NCBI GenBank assembly: GCA_930367205.1
Contig: OV884014.1
Coordinates: forward strand, 115,203,768-115,267,767
DNA length: 64,000 nucleotides
From: Acanthosoma haemorrhoidale
Taxonomy: Eukaryota > Arthropoda > Insecta > Hemiptera > Acanthosomatidae
Direction of reading: 5' to 3'
Numbering within the stretch: position 1 is the stretch's first letter; every line of letters starts with the position of its first letter. The position numbers were made by a program, and so were the translations under genes. This document shows positions 40,670-54,119 of this stretch, piece by piece. The notes under the pieces are model-generated. The model had not been told where the DNA came from and made no database searches. It saw only the letters and a program-made list of their open reading frames with translations.

Positions 40670-41860
40670 CTCTGACCTGCCTATATAAGGCCGAGATTCG
40701 GAGACAAAGGTCAAGAACTGATCGTTGCGGGTACGAGTTGGTGATAGCTTCTCCGAAGCTGTGCCACTGACCTGTGGAGTACCCCAAGGAGCCGTCCTAT
40801 CCCCTGTACTATTCAACGTAAACACGTCTGAGATTGTCGGAGCCCGTTACAAAAATACCACAGTTACTGCTTTCGCAGATGACATAACGGTGTACAGTAG
40901 CAGCATGAGTGCCAAGGTAGCTAAGACAGGCTGAAGTAGCCTGTTACGAGTTCAGTGAGAGATTGGGGAGACTCAATATCTCTGTAAACGCGGGTAAGAC
41001 TGACTGCGTAATTTTCTCTTTCCAAAAGGGAAAAAGCCCACTACCTACTAGCTACATAGTAGGAACGGAGGAAAATTCACCAGCCAACAACCTAGTATAT
41101 TTGGGAATTAAAATGGACCGACACCTCCATTTTAGCAACCATTTCGCGAGGAAGTTAAAGCAAACCCGCATGAAGTCTTACCGGCTTAGGCACTTATTGA
41201 CTTCCCCCAATCTATCACTGCGTCTCAAGCTACTGATCTACAAGAGTATACTCGGGCCTACTCTGCTGTATGGTGCACCGCTTTTTCGTTATCTGACGTA
41301 TACGACAGCTCGGCGACTCCAACAATTCCAAAACGGTATACTGATGAAAGTGGTCAGAGGTACTTCATTCGAGCAGCGGAGCAACAGTGAGCTACACGAG
41401 ATCTTTGAGCAGCCTACGGTGGATGAATTCATCCAACGTAGACATATCAATTTTTTCGACTCCCTGCAATACTTGACAAACCCGGTGTTTAACACGATAA
41501 CCCCCGCTCCGTTCCCCTATCGATGGCAGGACGCTGTCGCGACAGGAACGCTTTAGTCTTAGGTTCTAGGTTTAGGTTTTAGTGTTAGTGTTTTCCACGG
41601 TCGCAAGCTGAAGGTGAGCCTCGTCACCTAGTGAGTGTATGTGTATTGGACTTATTAACAACAATTTGAAAGTATTATATTTTATGCACTCCTCCGAATG
41701 CAGCACGAGGAGACAGCTGTAATTTCAAATTTATTTATTTATTTTTGTCATTGTATATATATTATCAATACAGAGGTTTTGAAAGAAAAAAAACAAAGGT
41801 CAAAAGGTCAGCCCCATCACCTAGTCCCTTTACAATGTATAATTTTTTAACCACAATCCG
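40670..41860 (+). mobile_element. LINE family A, Jockey-like reverse transcriptase fragment with 3' tail
   Basis: The longest copy of the family. 40725-40934 holds the RT motifs CGVPQGAVLSPVLFN and FADD. A stop and frameshift follow, then 40963-41556 encodes the thumb and C-terminal part with LVYLGIKMDRHL, KLLIYKSILGPTLLYG and FFDSLQYLTNPVFN. The 5' portion (endonuclease, RT fingers) is missing. The 3' tail at 41590-41850 has the GGTGA...TCACC stem-loop and A-rich termini. It is defective by truncation and frameshift. Confidence 0.92.
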
Positions 41861-43555
41861 GTGTTAGTTTTTTACCAGACTTTTTTAAGACCATAGGTTT
41901 ACACATTTTATCTTTTTCTTGACGCCCGTCGGGCAGCGGCCGGGTCGTAGAGACCCTATCCCGTGGCGGGCGTCCCCCTAACAACCCGATCCAGGCCTTT
42001 GTTCGAATATGACTTATTGTCTAAACTCAAAGACAACGATCCTTCCATGTACTACATAAAATAAGTTCAATTCCTCACTTGAGAGTCGAATATATTGGCT
42101 TTTACCTGCATTTAGTCATAATTCCCGTTTAAAAATTCATAAAAGTGTATGTTATATTCAATGTACAATAGTTTTTCAGTTTATCGTCGATATAATGAGT
42201 TATACGAATGATTCAATTCGTTCTGGAAAGTCGTATGTTCAAACATAACAGAGCAGCTATTATCAAACGTCGATTACTTAACATGTTTATTAATGTTAGC
42301 CAACATAAATAAAGATGCTTTGAAAAGTATCCTGTTACATAGTGAATCATTTTTTTTTTTTTTTTTTCGAAGCTCTCTAGGTCGAAGTTAGGATGTAGGA
42401 AAAATATAAAATATTTGGGGTAAAAGGAACCTTGTATCAGGAGTACCTGCTTGAAGGTGGTGTGAGAGGAGTTAGGGATGTGGGAATCCTCGGTGGAGGT
42501 TGGTTAAGTCGGTACAGTAGTGAGAGTCTACTGGTAATAGTGAATCACACACAATAGTAACGCATTATACCCTGGATTGAGAAAATTGTTTCCGTTAAGG
42601 AGCTGCATTTAGCTCTGGTTTCTCCCATTAGTCAATACCGTTGCAATTATAGACAGTGGGGGGGGGGGTATTAGAGGTCAATAACAGCTAATAATAAAAT
42701 CAGGGACCTAATAGTAAAATCTATTTTAGTGAAGACGACAACCATGTAAAGAAAACAACAGACAAAGGCCCAGTGTTTCAGGTTCACTACTTTCTCCGTA
42801 CCTGAGCGATGGATGCCACGCAGCAACGTGACCCGGAAAATAATGGGTTTACAGTTCATATCCTTGTTTAAGTAAAATATTGCCAACCCCGTTCAGAATA
42901 ATTAAAAGGGATTTTTTTAATCAATTTCTCAGAAATAAATAACGATATCACTTTATATCGAGAAACCATAGAAATACCGATCAAACGCTATGAGGTTCCT
43001 TACAGAAACAAAAACCAGCTAAAGCTATAGTTATTGGTTAGTTAGGCTTAATGGTATGCGATTTTGCACAAACGTTCCACTTGATGTACTAATCACTTAA
43101 AAAATGGCAATAACCCTATGAAAACCGTATATTGAGTAATTACTTGAAAATATTCAATTTTTTTTTTTTCAAAACCCTTTATTTAATAAATACTAATTTA
43201 TTTACAGAACTCACAGTAAGGAGTCTTTACATAAAAGCACATTGTGATAATTATATTGACTATAGCCTAGCTACATTTTATATAATGTGTGAGGTTTTTA
43301 ATGAATTTTCCTATGGTAGGCTGATTTACACAATACAAGGCGTGTGAACAGAGAAACTGATTTTATTTCCAATATTTACATCAAAAAAATAAGCGGATGC
43401 TAATATCCAATGTGCATTAGTCTAAAAACAGATATGAATTCATTGAAGTGAACATACGAAAAAAAATTCTTCATAATATACGATACCTAAAGCCCTTGTT
43501 TTTTTCTCCATAGCCCCTTTAAATTCACAGATAATTATATACAATTATAGATCCT
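41861..43555. other. Intergenic stretch with repeat D and unassigned sequence
   Basis: A GC-rich GACGCCCGTCGGGCAG...CGTGGCGGGCGTC block (41921-41975) can fold as a hairpin. Repeat D is at 42410-42510, and a G run lies near 42660. No gene was recognised. Confidence 0.35.
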
Positions 43556-43559
43556 CAGA

Positions 43560-43890
43560 GGCGAATCTATTTACAAATTATTTTTGTATTTCCTGTAACA
43601 TCGCTATATTATGAACAGGTTTTGTTATTTTATAAAAATTATATAATGGGATGAACAAGTATAATGATACACTTTATACGTGACTGGACTAAACTGACTC
43701 TAACATGCCCTTGTATTGATAATTTATCAATGTTAGCAATGTTTTCAAGTAATTCTCGCTATGTTTATATTTATCAGTACATTTTGTGGTTTTCCTTTTT
43801 AAAATATGCATAGAATATAATCAGCTTTGATTACTTCGTGCAAACTTAACTGTTGCAGTATACTTTGGTTAGTGAAATATTAATTTTAGA
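43560..43890 (+). repeat. Interspersed repeat E, most complete copy
   Basis: Carries both halves of the unit in order: GCGAATCTATTTACAAATTA, TTTCCTGTAACATCGCTATA, TTATACGTGACTGGACTAAA, then ATTTATCAATGTTAGCAATG and TCTCGCTATGTTTA. Half copies occur at 25260, 29675, 54120 and 55535. No coding capacity. Confidence 0.7.
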
Positions 43891-43984
43891 AAATTATTTT
43901 GGGTTATTGTGAGTTTGCTTATGTTGGTATGACTGACCAGCTTGGTGATTCATATTTTGATTTTTTTGAACTCCCCCTCCCCCT

Positions 43985-44075
43985 AAGCTCTCAAACTTGA
44001 AAATGAAGAATAGGGGATAAATAAAGAAGAAATTATTTAGAATGAGTGGATCCTTGTACTAGGAGGGACCTGATA
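43985..44075 (+). repeat. Interspersed repeat D copy
   Basis: CTCTCAAACTTGAAAATGAA...GAGTGGATCCTTGTACTAGG, paralleled at 45730-45815 and 58610-58715. Confidence 0.6.
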
Positions 44076-44884
44076 GCTTTACTAACAATTAATGCATATT
44101 AATTATTATTACTTTTTTCGAGTTTTATTTTTAAAGAATGTTTTTCTTATGCAGACCTATTCCCTGATTTCTTCTGGGCTAAGTTATTGGTTATAGATTA
44201 AAGTATGGAGGCTATATGCAAAACTATATGTATATACTTAGGTTCGTAGCATTTTTTTTTTTTAATAAATCCTTTGATGGACATTTAAAAGAATGAAATA
44301 ATTATGACTTTTAAAATATCAGTTTCAAAATACATACATATATACTAGCGTTCACTTTCACTGACTGGCCTCTCCCTGCCCAAGGCCTTATTGAGCCACA
44401 TCCTTAACTGGCCTTTTATAAGTTTTAGTCTCTGCCGAAAATCATGAAACAGTGAACCGTTTGCGTGACAGAAAGCTTCCATTAAAATTTGAATCGAGAT
44501 AAAACTTCAAAAAGGCGAAGACAATTAAGACACAGAGTCACCGAATGACATGTGAGTCAGTGCTCCAATGCCGTAGGACTGAAAACACTTTCGCCTCCCG
44601 TCTGAGATAACACACTCGGAGAGTGCCGAGCGAGAAAGCTCTCCCGGCTGTTACACCCAGTGTTACACAACCAGTGACACGTCAATGCAACAAGCCTTTA
44701 GCGCATCTTTTCATTGTGATACGCGGTGCCACATCGTAGTCGCCACTGCGTAATAGGCGCTCAATTTACGACCCTTACAACATCGCTCACTATAGGGGGG
44801 GGGGCAGTGGTACAATATAGACACGGGTTCGATTCCTAACCGGGGGAGCTTCTCACAGCAGTCATTACTTAAAAATACTTTATT

Positions 44885-45600
44885 AATAAAAACCCCTTAC
44901 AATAATGGAATTAGTATGGATAGGCATCTCAGGTTCTCTACTCATTTTAGTAATAGAATAGAAAAAGTACGAAACAGGTCTTACTGCTATTTACCCACTT
45001 GACTGACAATACAGCCAAATGTCTCCAACATTTCCAGAATGGGATCATGCAAAAGGTGGTCCGACATACCTCTCGAGAGGCTAAAGAACGCCGACCCGTT
45101 GCTTGGTGACCCGTCGGTGGGTGAGTTCATCCGCCGGAGACACATCAAGTTTTTTGACTCGTTGCAGCACCTCACAAACCCAGTGTTTAACATTATGACC
45201 CCCCCCCACCCTTCCCGCATCGATGGCAACAGACTGTTTTTGTAAATTTGAACTGTAAACGAAAAATGTTTTTTGTATATTAATCCTACCCTCCTTCAAA
45301 TGCATATAATGCTATGCAGTAAAAGGAGCCATAAATCTGTAAATTTGTTCATGCTATTGTTCATATGTTTGTAAAAATGTCATATAAAAAAAAAATGGGG
45401 TCTTCATTACCCGAAGGTGAGCCCCATCACTTAGTCCCTTTACAATGGATAATTGTTTAACAACAATCAGATAATGTTAGTTATAAAACATGCACTCCTT
45501 AAAATACATGCTATGCAGTACAAGGAGAAAGCCTTATACAAAATTGTAATCAATTTATAATAATTTAATTTTAAAAAATAATTACTCTCTCTCAAAAAAA
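44885..45600 (+). mobile_element. LINE family A, RT C-terminal fragment and 3' tails
   Basis: Begins in a GISMDRHLRFSTHFS-type segment and has a rearranged middle. From 45039 it encodes GSCKRWSDIPLERLKNADPL, then EFIRRRHIKFFDSLQHLTNP. Tail blocks with GGTGAGCCCCATCAC occur at 45416 and A-rich ends follow. The closest relative is the minus-strand copy at 25505-25850. Confidence 0.8.
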
Positions 45601-45729
45601 TGGGGGTCTTAGGTATACTACGGGTCGACTCTTATTAAGTGGTACAGTAGTTGCGATTGAGCCGATAACTTGAGACGGGCTTACGTGCGCTCTACTAGAA
45701 TTGAGTGGGCAGACGTTTGATGCATTTAA

Positions 45730-46240
45730 TTTTTTTTTTTCTTCTCAAAATTGGAAAAATAAAATGAAAAATTTATCTTTATTGAGTGGATCCTTGTACT
45801 AGGAGGCTCCTGTCCGAACGATAGGTGTAGAGGATGGATTTAAACCATGGACTGTAACCTTTGAGGATAAACCTATCTCCGACATTGGCCTCAATGACGT
45901 GCCAGATAGTTTCGAAATTAAGCCCATTACTCCTTCAAGGGTTCTGTGATGGTTATGAATTGGTACCATGAGCCATATATCCTCGAATGAGGTAATTACT
46001 AGATTATAACGTATCCACTCCGTTTGAGATGGCTTCGTTTTTCTAGGCAGAGTCACTCCTAAGCATGATGATATGGGGCAATGTTTCGTACTCAGAACCG
46101 GATTCAAACAGGGCCGAAGGCTGACTTTTAGGTTCCTAGGTGGATTTCAGCTGGCACGTGCCAGTTCATGTTTACACAAAAGCTGTGGGTTATAGTGTGA
46201 TACTGACCACATCAGTCTCTAGATATAACCGTTTTTGAGA
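45730..46240. repeat. Repeat D copy plus unassigned repeat
   Basis: 45730-45815 matches the D repeat (TTTATTGAGTGGATCCTTGT then ACTAGGAGG). 45799-46107 holds a 102-codon minus ORF of moderate GC with no family I recognise; it is probably mobile-element sequence. Confidence 0.45.
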
Positions 46241-46917
46241 ATTCATTGGGCCTTCATCTAAGTATTTGTAAATCCAATTTTGGAAACTAGATTATGTGTT
46301 TTAAAGAAACATAATACTAATAATTGAAACGACTTAATACTAAAGTTTGGAATGTTATGAGATATAATGTATTAATTACGAAAGATCATAAAAATAATTA
46401 CACGATAATTACAAAAGATAGTTCATTATGTCATTTTAGACAACAATAACTATTTCAGGTTTGCTGATATAATACTTTTACCTTATGTCATTATCCTTGT
46501 TTCTAATTTGAAGTCCTGATAGTGCCTGAACATGCGAAAACATTGACTATTAAAGGTTATTTTGTCAATAAAACATTATTTAGGAGAAGCTAAAAGCATA
46601 ATGAAAACTACAGGCTATTTAAAATTTTATTTTATTTTTTTTCAAGCACTTTATATTGAGAAAAAATAAAAAAATATTCACAATAACTTTATTTAATGTG
46701 TTTAATAAACCCCCGAGGAGTGCCTGTTAATGTTAATAGACTCAGTATTAATGCCATGCTTCTTCTATACTATCGATACTATCAAAGCCGGTGTATATAT
46801 CGAGTTTGGCTACCATCTTTCTTATAGTTTGTTTTAAATTATTGTTTATTAATTTCAATGTTTTATTTTAATTTAATACTATATTTATCTGAGTTTTTTT
46901 TTTTCCTTCTATTTTTA

Positions 46918-47430
46918 TAACCCTGTCGGGTCGTCACGAGGGGGGTCCCTGGTTACCCTAGGGCTAGCCCTAGTGACGAAGTAAGGGTTGATTAGGCTAT
47001 GGCCTGGACAATTGCTTCATGACGGGTCTTACTACTGAGCTATCTGACTCCTTATCTGATAGGTATGTGCCCTGACAGTGCACTATGTTCAGAAGAGGTA
47101 TAGGGTAGGCAGTGCAGGTAGTTTGTGTGGTCTTGGAATGACCACGAATTCACACTCGGTATCTGAGGGTAGGCGAAATCCGTCCGGATCCCAAAGGCGA
47201 GTGTAAACCGGAGAGAGGCAGACTGGATTGCCGTGGGATACGCTGCTAGGTAAAATTTGTAATATTTGATAATATAACATCAATATAATATTAATAATAT
47301 TGTAATAATGACTTATGGTTTGGTAATGTTATTTACATTTGTTTAAATTAATTTACAACATGTTATAACCAATTTACAATAGAGGGTGATTTATCTTATG
47401 TAGTTAGCGGTCGCTAAAACGTCTTACCTA
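46918..47430 (+). repeat. Repeat C, short copy
   Basis: Starts CTGTCGGGTCGTCACGAGGG and shares the AGTGCACTATGTTCAG, GAATTCACACTCGGTATCTG and GCGAGTGTAAACCGGAGAGA blocks with 58029-58350. It then jumps to the common end (TATGGTTTGGTAATGTTATT...TTAGCGGTCGCTA) that in the other copy lies at 58970-59086. The intervening 600 or so bases are absent. Confidence 0.85.
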
Positions 47431-49080
47431 TGAATTTATTTAGTGAAACGTTTTTAATTTTGTTTTTCAAAATAAAATCGATTTTTTCAGAATTTATTTT
47501 TCTTTATCTGTGCTTTATTAATTACCTATATATATACGAAATTACAAAAATATTTGAACCAAATTTTAGCCGATATCCTAAAATTCAATGAAATTTTAAT
47601 CAATAGTATCAATAGTAGTGCAGTATGTGCACACATTTAATATATCTTTTAAGATCTCTAATCAATATCAATTTTAATTGCTAACCTCAACAGCCTTCGG
47701 CCAAAAAACTATTAGTTAACCTCAAAGACAGATGTGGAATTCCTGTGCGGTTTCGACAGCACCACTGAGACGCTCGTAACATTATATAACTCACTACCTT
47801 GCAAACCACTTTACTATTCCAGTCACTTGACCAAGACCTAATACGCTTGCCGGATTCAAAATGACCTCCTAAGACAAGGAGGACGGGGAAAAAAAAACAC
47901 AGGAGAAAAACCCGATCATGCAATAGGAAGTTATGCACCCTAAATACTGATGGCGTTAGCTTCAACTAGCTCAATTAATATTTATTATGTATGGATATAT
48001 TTGTTTTTTATTAAAATTAATTGCATCTTCAAGAATAATTGTCAAGAGCTACCTCAACAAGAGAACATCGCAACTCTCCATAAAAAACAAAATAACTATT
48101 TATGAAACCGATACTGGATCAAGCGCCTTCCTAAAGTTCCTAAGATGAATAGTAAATGCCCCATTCAAATTTATTAAATTGTAAACAAAATTGTCCCATA
48201 GAAATCTCACTGTCTAGTTCCACACATCCCTAATATCATCTTTGGAGATTGAAGCGGCAATGGTATCGAGGTCTATAATTAACCCGTTATTGTATCATGT
48301 CGAGAGCATCTGCGGCTCTCACGCTCTCTGTCACTCTGTACTATGACTATCCAGCAGTAATGTGGCTGCGGGAGCAGCGAGGCAGAAATCCCAGATCCCT
48401 AATTCCTTCTTCTTTGCTGGGGAAAGATGACATGTGATTTCGGGGGATTCCTGGATTTTGTACATTTTTCTGTATTCTATGAGTGTAGAATAATCCCTCA
48501 AAATTCGCGAGTTTTAATTATGTTTAAATATAAAAATGCGGAAGAATTCCACATTCTTGAATTGCTTGTTTGAGTATACGTAGATTAAAAAAAAAGAAAG
48601 TATGTACAACGTTAGGTATTTAATGTTTTGTCACTTATCAATCTATGGAACAAAAACCCATTGAAAAAAATTTTTTTTTTTGATAACTGGAACCAAAATT
48701 TTCCATCCATTATTAAGAATACATCAGAGTTTTTCAAAAGTGAATATGACCCATTTCTTGTTCAAAGTTTGAAGTTTAAGAGGGGAATCGAGGCTTCGAT
48801 CCCATTCGTTGAGCTTCAAAAGGCACAATGACAGGTAACAAGCTATTTTTTACCATCTACAAACAGCAATTAATTAAAAGTTAAAAATACGTAGATGCAT
48901 TTGTAAATTACACACACTGTAATAAAAAACATACATAATAACAAATACCATCTTTGTCGTCCATCATAAAACGTAACCCCTCAATTAAGGAAGATTTTGA
49001 CATTTAGGTTTCTCCAAGTTTTCCTGGAACATATCACTCACGAATGATAAGGGGGATGACTGTATAATTTAAACACACTT
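47431..49080. other. Intergenic stretch, mostly unassigned
   Basis: No gene recognised. 48240-48450 looks like a diverged relative of the LINE B 3' region (GAGAGCATCTGCGGCTCTCA-type block). ORFs 47687-47965 and 48628-48831 have no family resemblance. Confidence 0.3.
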
Positions 49081-49089
49081 CCAGATTGT

Positions 49090-49310
49090 AAACCGAAGGT
49101 GAGTCCCATCACCTAGTCCTGTCTCTTTTGATACTGTACGTTTAACTTCAAAAAGAAATGTTAATTTTGTAATTTTACCCTCCTGCAAATGCATCTGAGT
49201 ATGCAGCAAGAGGAGAAATTCTGTAAATCTTGTTCATTGTATTTTGATCATATGTTTGTAAAAAATTTCCATAAAAGAGTTTTGAAAGAAAAAAAAACAA
49301 CTTTAAACAC
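49090..49310 (+). mobile_element. LINE family A 3' tail
   Basis: AAGGTGAGTCCCATCACCTA, a TACCCTCCTGCAAATGCATC block and an ATAAAAGAGTTTTGAAAG tail with a poly-A end. Confidence 0.75.
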
Positions 49311-49846
49311 AGTATGATCGCGAGAGTGTCCGAAGGAAAATTGTATTCGCATAGTCAAATCTGTTGAGGATACTGGTACTTGGATCCAGTAGTTATGTAT
49401 TTTACTTAATTTATCCAAATCTATTTATAGATATGAAAGTAGTGGAGCGATGAAGCAGCTCTTCCGGTCTAGCACAGTGAGACTCATCTGTTTTCACCCG
49501 GAAGTGCATAGCTTGGAAGCTTGAAAATTACTTTCGTTTCATTCATGATCGAGTCAGTCAAGGTCGTCTCGTGGCCTCGGCGTAAACAACTTTCACTACA
49601 ATTTACCACAGTGGGGAAAATTGTCAATCTAGCGGTGCAAAAATGGAAAATCCAAGGTCGTAGATGACCTACGTATACCTAATTGGTATGTTAAATGAAA
49701 ACAACCAGAGAGCTGTAATGAACAAGTAAGTAGATACTATATAGTAAACACACAACACTGGAAAAGTATTTCCTCGTTTTATAATAGTTTGTTATTAAAC
49801 TAAAAATTTCTTTCATTTTTATTATCAATTATTTACTTTTGTTGCC

Positions 49847-50243
49847 ATGAAACGCTCAATGTGTTATTTATCCGATTCGCTTTTATTTTCATTGTGCTAT
49901 GTCTTGAGGAACTCACGACTTTTAGATTTCTATTTATGGGGTTATTTGAAGTCAAAGGTGTATGTCAACAAGCCCACATCCACCCGTGCATTAAAAGATG
50001 AAATTCGACGCTGCATCAACGAAATTCTACCACATTTATGCCAAATGGTCATGGAAAATTTCGACAAAAGAGTGCGTATGTGCCAGCAAAGTCCTGGAGG
50101 CCATTTGCCCGATGTGTTATTCCATAATTAGCCCTATCCTATTTACTTTATAATTCAATAAAAAAATAACAGCAAAAATACTAAAAACTGTGTTTTCTAT
50201 TTAAATCAAATCTTGCGTTAATTCTGGGACACTCTTTATATTC
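49847..50243 (+). mobile_element. Tc1/mariner-like transposase C-terminal fragment
   Basis: The frame 49847-50131 encodes a transposase C-terminus: LDFYLWGYLKSKVYVNKPTS, ALKDEIRRCI, MVMENFDKRVRMC, then GGHLPDVLFHN and stop. The LDFYLWGYLKSKVY block corresponds to the conserved region around the third catalytic acid of these enzymes. It is followed by AATAAAAAAATAA and an end-like CTGGGACACTCTTTATA at 50224-50240. The upstream half was not found. Confidence 0.85.
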
Positions 50244-50449
50244 TTTAAGGTACTGGAACATGATAATTTGTCCAGAGAATCCATTACAATGTGTGTTCTT
50301 TGATGTGTGTGAAGAGAAAAAAATCTTAGTTCGTAAGAAAAAAAAAATAATGTACAAAATAACCTGAGGCGTCAATGTTATTGACCCTTGTGGTCGACGG
50401 GGATGCGTGGGTTAGTAGCGGTTTTAACCAAAACATTTTTAGTGTTAAT

Positions 50450-51020
50450 CGGGGGGGGGCAGAGAAAATACAAACAATTCATAATTATTATTATTTTTAT
50501 TCATTCCCTATTTTAACGTTCACAATCGCAATCGTTCACTCTCTTTTTCCTCTGGTGACCATTCCTTAGTTGCAATTATTAGGTAATGTCATTAATAATT
50601 TATTAAATAAAAATATTAGAACAATAAAAATAGTATAACAAAAAACCTAAGATAGTATGCAGTGGAGTGAATAAACTTTATATGTAACGTAAATCACCGA
50701 ATTGGATTAGTAAAAAATTGTTAGTGGCAAACGTCCCAGAATAAAGTGTTCATTTAATTTTAATTCCTGATTTTAAACTAGGCAAGGACATTGTTGGTAG
50801 ATGAAAATCCCGGATTCACATCCCGAAAAAAATATATTTTCTCTTTGGGCAGTTGGATTCACCCATAAAGTTTAAACCATCAGAATGATACGCAGTCTTT
50901 AATTTTTCATTGACTAAGTCCTCATTCTTTTTCGATGAAAATCCTCCGAATGTGATTTCGTTCGGTGTTAATTTAAGATTTTTGACTTAAGCTTTTATTG
51001 TACGCTAGCATGGCGTTACG
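50450..51020. other. Unassigned intergenic stretch
   Basis: AT-rich with a G run near 50452. No recognisable gene or element end. Confidence 0.3.
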
Positions 51021-51745
51021 TAGTTAAGTTGTCTTGTGGATTGAGTATAGCGTACTCTATCAAGTAATCCAACTGACAGTATGATTTGGAGTTAGGCAGT
51101 GGGGTTATATTTTGTGACATCTCAACAGATTTTCGACCAAATTATTTTTAAATTCTTTCCCGTTGTCTATTTTAATACGGACTGGGGTCGAATATGGTTG
51201 TAAATATTCAATAATAGGATTTGTCACTTGTATCGCGTTAGAGGATGTTATTATTGTCCCATTTGGCAAATGAATCTACCGCAGTTGAGATATAGCTTCT
51301 ATGTCCAGTGGACCTATGGTAATTTCTTCGAAGGGTTTGTCTTGTGTGTGGGTGTTTGGCAGTATTTTGTTTTTATTGCTTCACGATAGTTTTCCTACAG
51401 ACTTGACATTTTTTCGTGTAATTGGTGATTATATCTTTCGTCCTAGGGAAGTAGGAAGTTCTCCTGAGTTTATCGTAGGTTTCGAGGCTTCCTCTATGGC
51501 CAGGTTTTTCCTATATGGTAATTGTCAATAATAAATTTTTGTTCTTCGGGGGGGGGGGGGGAGGGGGAGTAGTGTCGAAGCATTTTTTTTTTTTTTTTTT
51601 TATACTTTTTGATTTTTTACTCTAGGGAATTTTCCTTCTATTATAGATGCTAGTTTTCTAAATATTCCCTCGAATTCATCTCTGACAGTGTTAGGTTCGC
51701 GATAGACTCCATACGTACAGTTGGGTTTCTTAAGTATTTCTTTTG
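51020..51745 (-). mobile_element. Decayed gypsy-like LTR retrotransposon fragment (integrase region)
   Basis: On the minus strand 51510-51390 encodes an integrase zinc-binding pattern (HRGSLETYDKLRRTSYF, then CQVC). After stops and frame changes, a DNGKEFKN motif near 51130-51190 resembles the second catalytic Asp region of the integrase core. The frames are broken many times. 51450-51745 is copied in inverse orientation at 32001-32300. Confidence 0.65.
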
Positions 51746-52380
51746 TATTAAAAGTTATTGTGATAAAATTACAATCTGCCTTATTGGGCAATAAGTAATT
51801 GTGATCAATGTTCTCATTAATACCATATTTACAATTCTTCATTCACTCGCTTATACATTTACATTTACAAACAGCCCGTAGACCTCCCAAATCAACATGG
51901 TTGCCACTTCCCTCACATGCGAAAGAGGAAGCGGAGTTTCGGGAAGTCAGCCACGTCATTGGATAAGAGCCAGCGGAGGCTGAGCAAGAGCGTGAGAGCC
52001 ACATACGCTCAGGACATGATTGGAGAAACTGGCAATTCCCAGGACTCCCACTGTCACCTATTTATAGCAGGTCTCGAGGCCACTGCCGTTTCAGTCTCCG
52101 AGGAGGATTATAGGGATGAGTGGTGCTGTTCAATGACTGTGCCAGGGGATTAGGGTAGGTCACTATGGAATTTCATGAACTAGGAAGTAGGAAGGGATGA
52201 GTTAATGTAAGGTATATTAAGATCGTTATGAAGTGTTTTGTTGCTGGCGTAATAAGGGACATTGACTATTGTTCTCAGGACATTCGACTTTTTTGCTGTC
52301 CCCCAATTCTATTCCGTACGTCCAGATTGGCTTAATTATAACTTTGTAGATTAGTAATTTATTTTCTATTGAGAGACGGA
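51745..52380 (-). mobile_element. LINE family B 3' fragment joined to the LTR-like sequence (copy 2)
   Basis: Minus-strand LINE B: the 3' end at 51760-51805, the CGCTTCCTCTTTCG region at 51923 and RT C-terminal remnants up to 52376 (GGTATATTAAGATCGTTATG and TTCTATTGAGAGACGG match 38920-39120). Compared with 38497-39240 it has internal deletions. Confidence 0.75.
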
Positions 52381-52389
52381 ACACTGTCA

Positions 52390-52560
52390 ACACTTACAAT
52401 TGTAATCAACTCACGCCTATAAATCCTATAAAGAGGAAGCGGATTCTTGGGAAATCTCCCCTACGCTCCTATGTCAGCTTCGTCACCGGATACGAGCCAG
52501 TGGGGGCTGACAAAGAGCACGAGAGCCACAGACGCTCAGGTGCGTATTTCTATTAATGTG
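52390..52560 (-). mobile_element. LINE family B, additional short fragment
   Basis: AGAGGAAGCGGATTCTTGGG...GATACGAGCCAGTGGGGGCT...CACAGACGCTCAGG repeats the block at 51923-52020 with differences. Confidence 0.65.
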
Positions 52561-54110
52561 TTTTCGAAATCATCATACCATGGACATGCTGTTTCTATGG
52601 AGTTGTTTCCCTCGCTGGAACTGAAGTTTCAACCGGTATGGTGTAATATCCAACGACTCTTCAATCGTTTAAAGTAAGCGATCATCGCAACCCTAAACAG
52701 GAAGTGCGTTTGTATTTTTACAGGTGGTTTACTGCTAATAATTACAGTCCTTCCTAATTGCTGCCTCCTGCGTAGGGGCAAATGCTAGGTTTTCTCTTTC
52801 GAAGGAAAAGCTCTTCCATTTTCCTCATCTACCGTTTATCTTTTGCCGCTCTTTATGGTGCTAATTGTCCTCAGGGCTACCCAGGAAGTGAGAAAGGATG
52901 TGTCACCATGCTCCCACTTCCTTTTTAAAATTATCTCTTTGGCGGGCGTAAGCTGTAATAATATATAGTTTATTCGATCAGCCCTAAGCTCCGATTCTCA
53001 TTAATAAATTATATTTCTATATTTGTATCCAGAGGTAACTGCTCTGGGACGATAGACCTCTAAGGAGAACTTCAAGCATTGATTCAATTTCTCTTCAAAT
53101 GCTATTCTTTAATTAACCAACCGCTTTCAACAGCCAACGTCTTAATACGCTTATAACGAATATTGTTGTTATTTAAAACCTTAAACAATAAGCTGACCTA
53201 CAAAAATACAATAAACTTAGAAAAAGATGAATAAATAAATAAAGTTATGATGCAAGTTTATTTCGTCGATTTTTTCTTAATCAGAAACTCTTTATATTTT
53301 ATCACGGCTGTCTTAAATAACAAAAGTGAAACGTCTGTTTATTATCGGTTTCGAGCCCCCCCCCACCATTTTGCAAGTATTATTTCTATAACATACTAAA
53401 ATTTAACTGTGACTATGATTCTTCTGCACCCGACGAACTCCGTGAGTAGTTGCCTGATGAGTTCATAAATCATCAAGCGATTTTTCGCTTTTCACGATCA
53501 AAAGTCGGTCTATTGTGTTCCAAATTTATTTATAATTATTTATGATTAACAGGTAAATATTCTTTGATTAAAAAACGTTTTTTGAGCAATAAATTATACA
53601 GCAAGTCCAATGAAGATGCAGATTATCATTAAGATCGTGATCCAATTTTTTTTTTTACTACATCCACAATTATGTTTTTTGTTAGATTAATTATAAACTT
53701 TTTCTTCTTTTGCTATTATGAACTTATTATATGTTTGTAAATAAATAAAGGGTCGAGAATATGGCGGGTAAGACAATATTGATGAGAGATCCTGGGCAAA
53801 GTATATTATTTAACGAAAATCTCAAAGGGTTTAGTCCACAATCAATTTTTGAACTAATGACAAAAAAACAAAAACAAAATAGTGAAAATATTCAAGACTT
53901 ATAACTAGTTCACCTAAGCACTGGTGTGCTCGACATTAAAAAAACAACTAAAAAAATCAATGAGTAAAATTTTGTTGTATCAGTAATAAATTAAACTATA
54001 AAAAAAACAAAAAAAAACAGATATATAAAATACATGTATATATTTAGTAAATTAAGTGGAAATTAAATTGTGAAAAAAAAGTATGATGTAGCCAATTTAC
54101 AAATTTATAC
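52560..54110. other. Unassigned intergenic stretch
   Basis: No gene, RNA or element end was recognised. A C run occurs near 53357. Confidence 0.35.
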
Positions 54111-54119
54111 ATTACAAAA

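Noticed and set aside
44790..44860. tRNA-like GGTTCGATTCC box after a G run
   Set aside because: It resembles a B box, but no A box, acceptor stem or cloverleaf could be built. At best it is a decayed tRNA-derived SINE; not listed as a tRNA.
45799..46107. 102-codon minus ORF
   Set aside because: Unrecognised and next to repeat D in a transposon-dense stretch; not supported as a gene.
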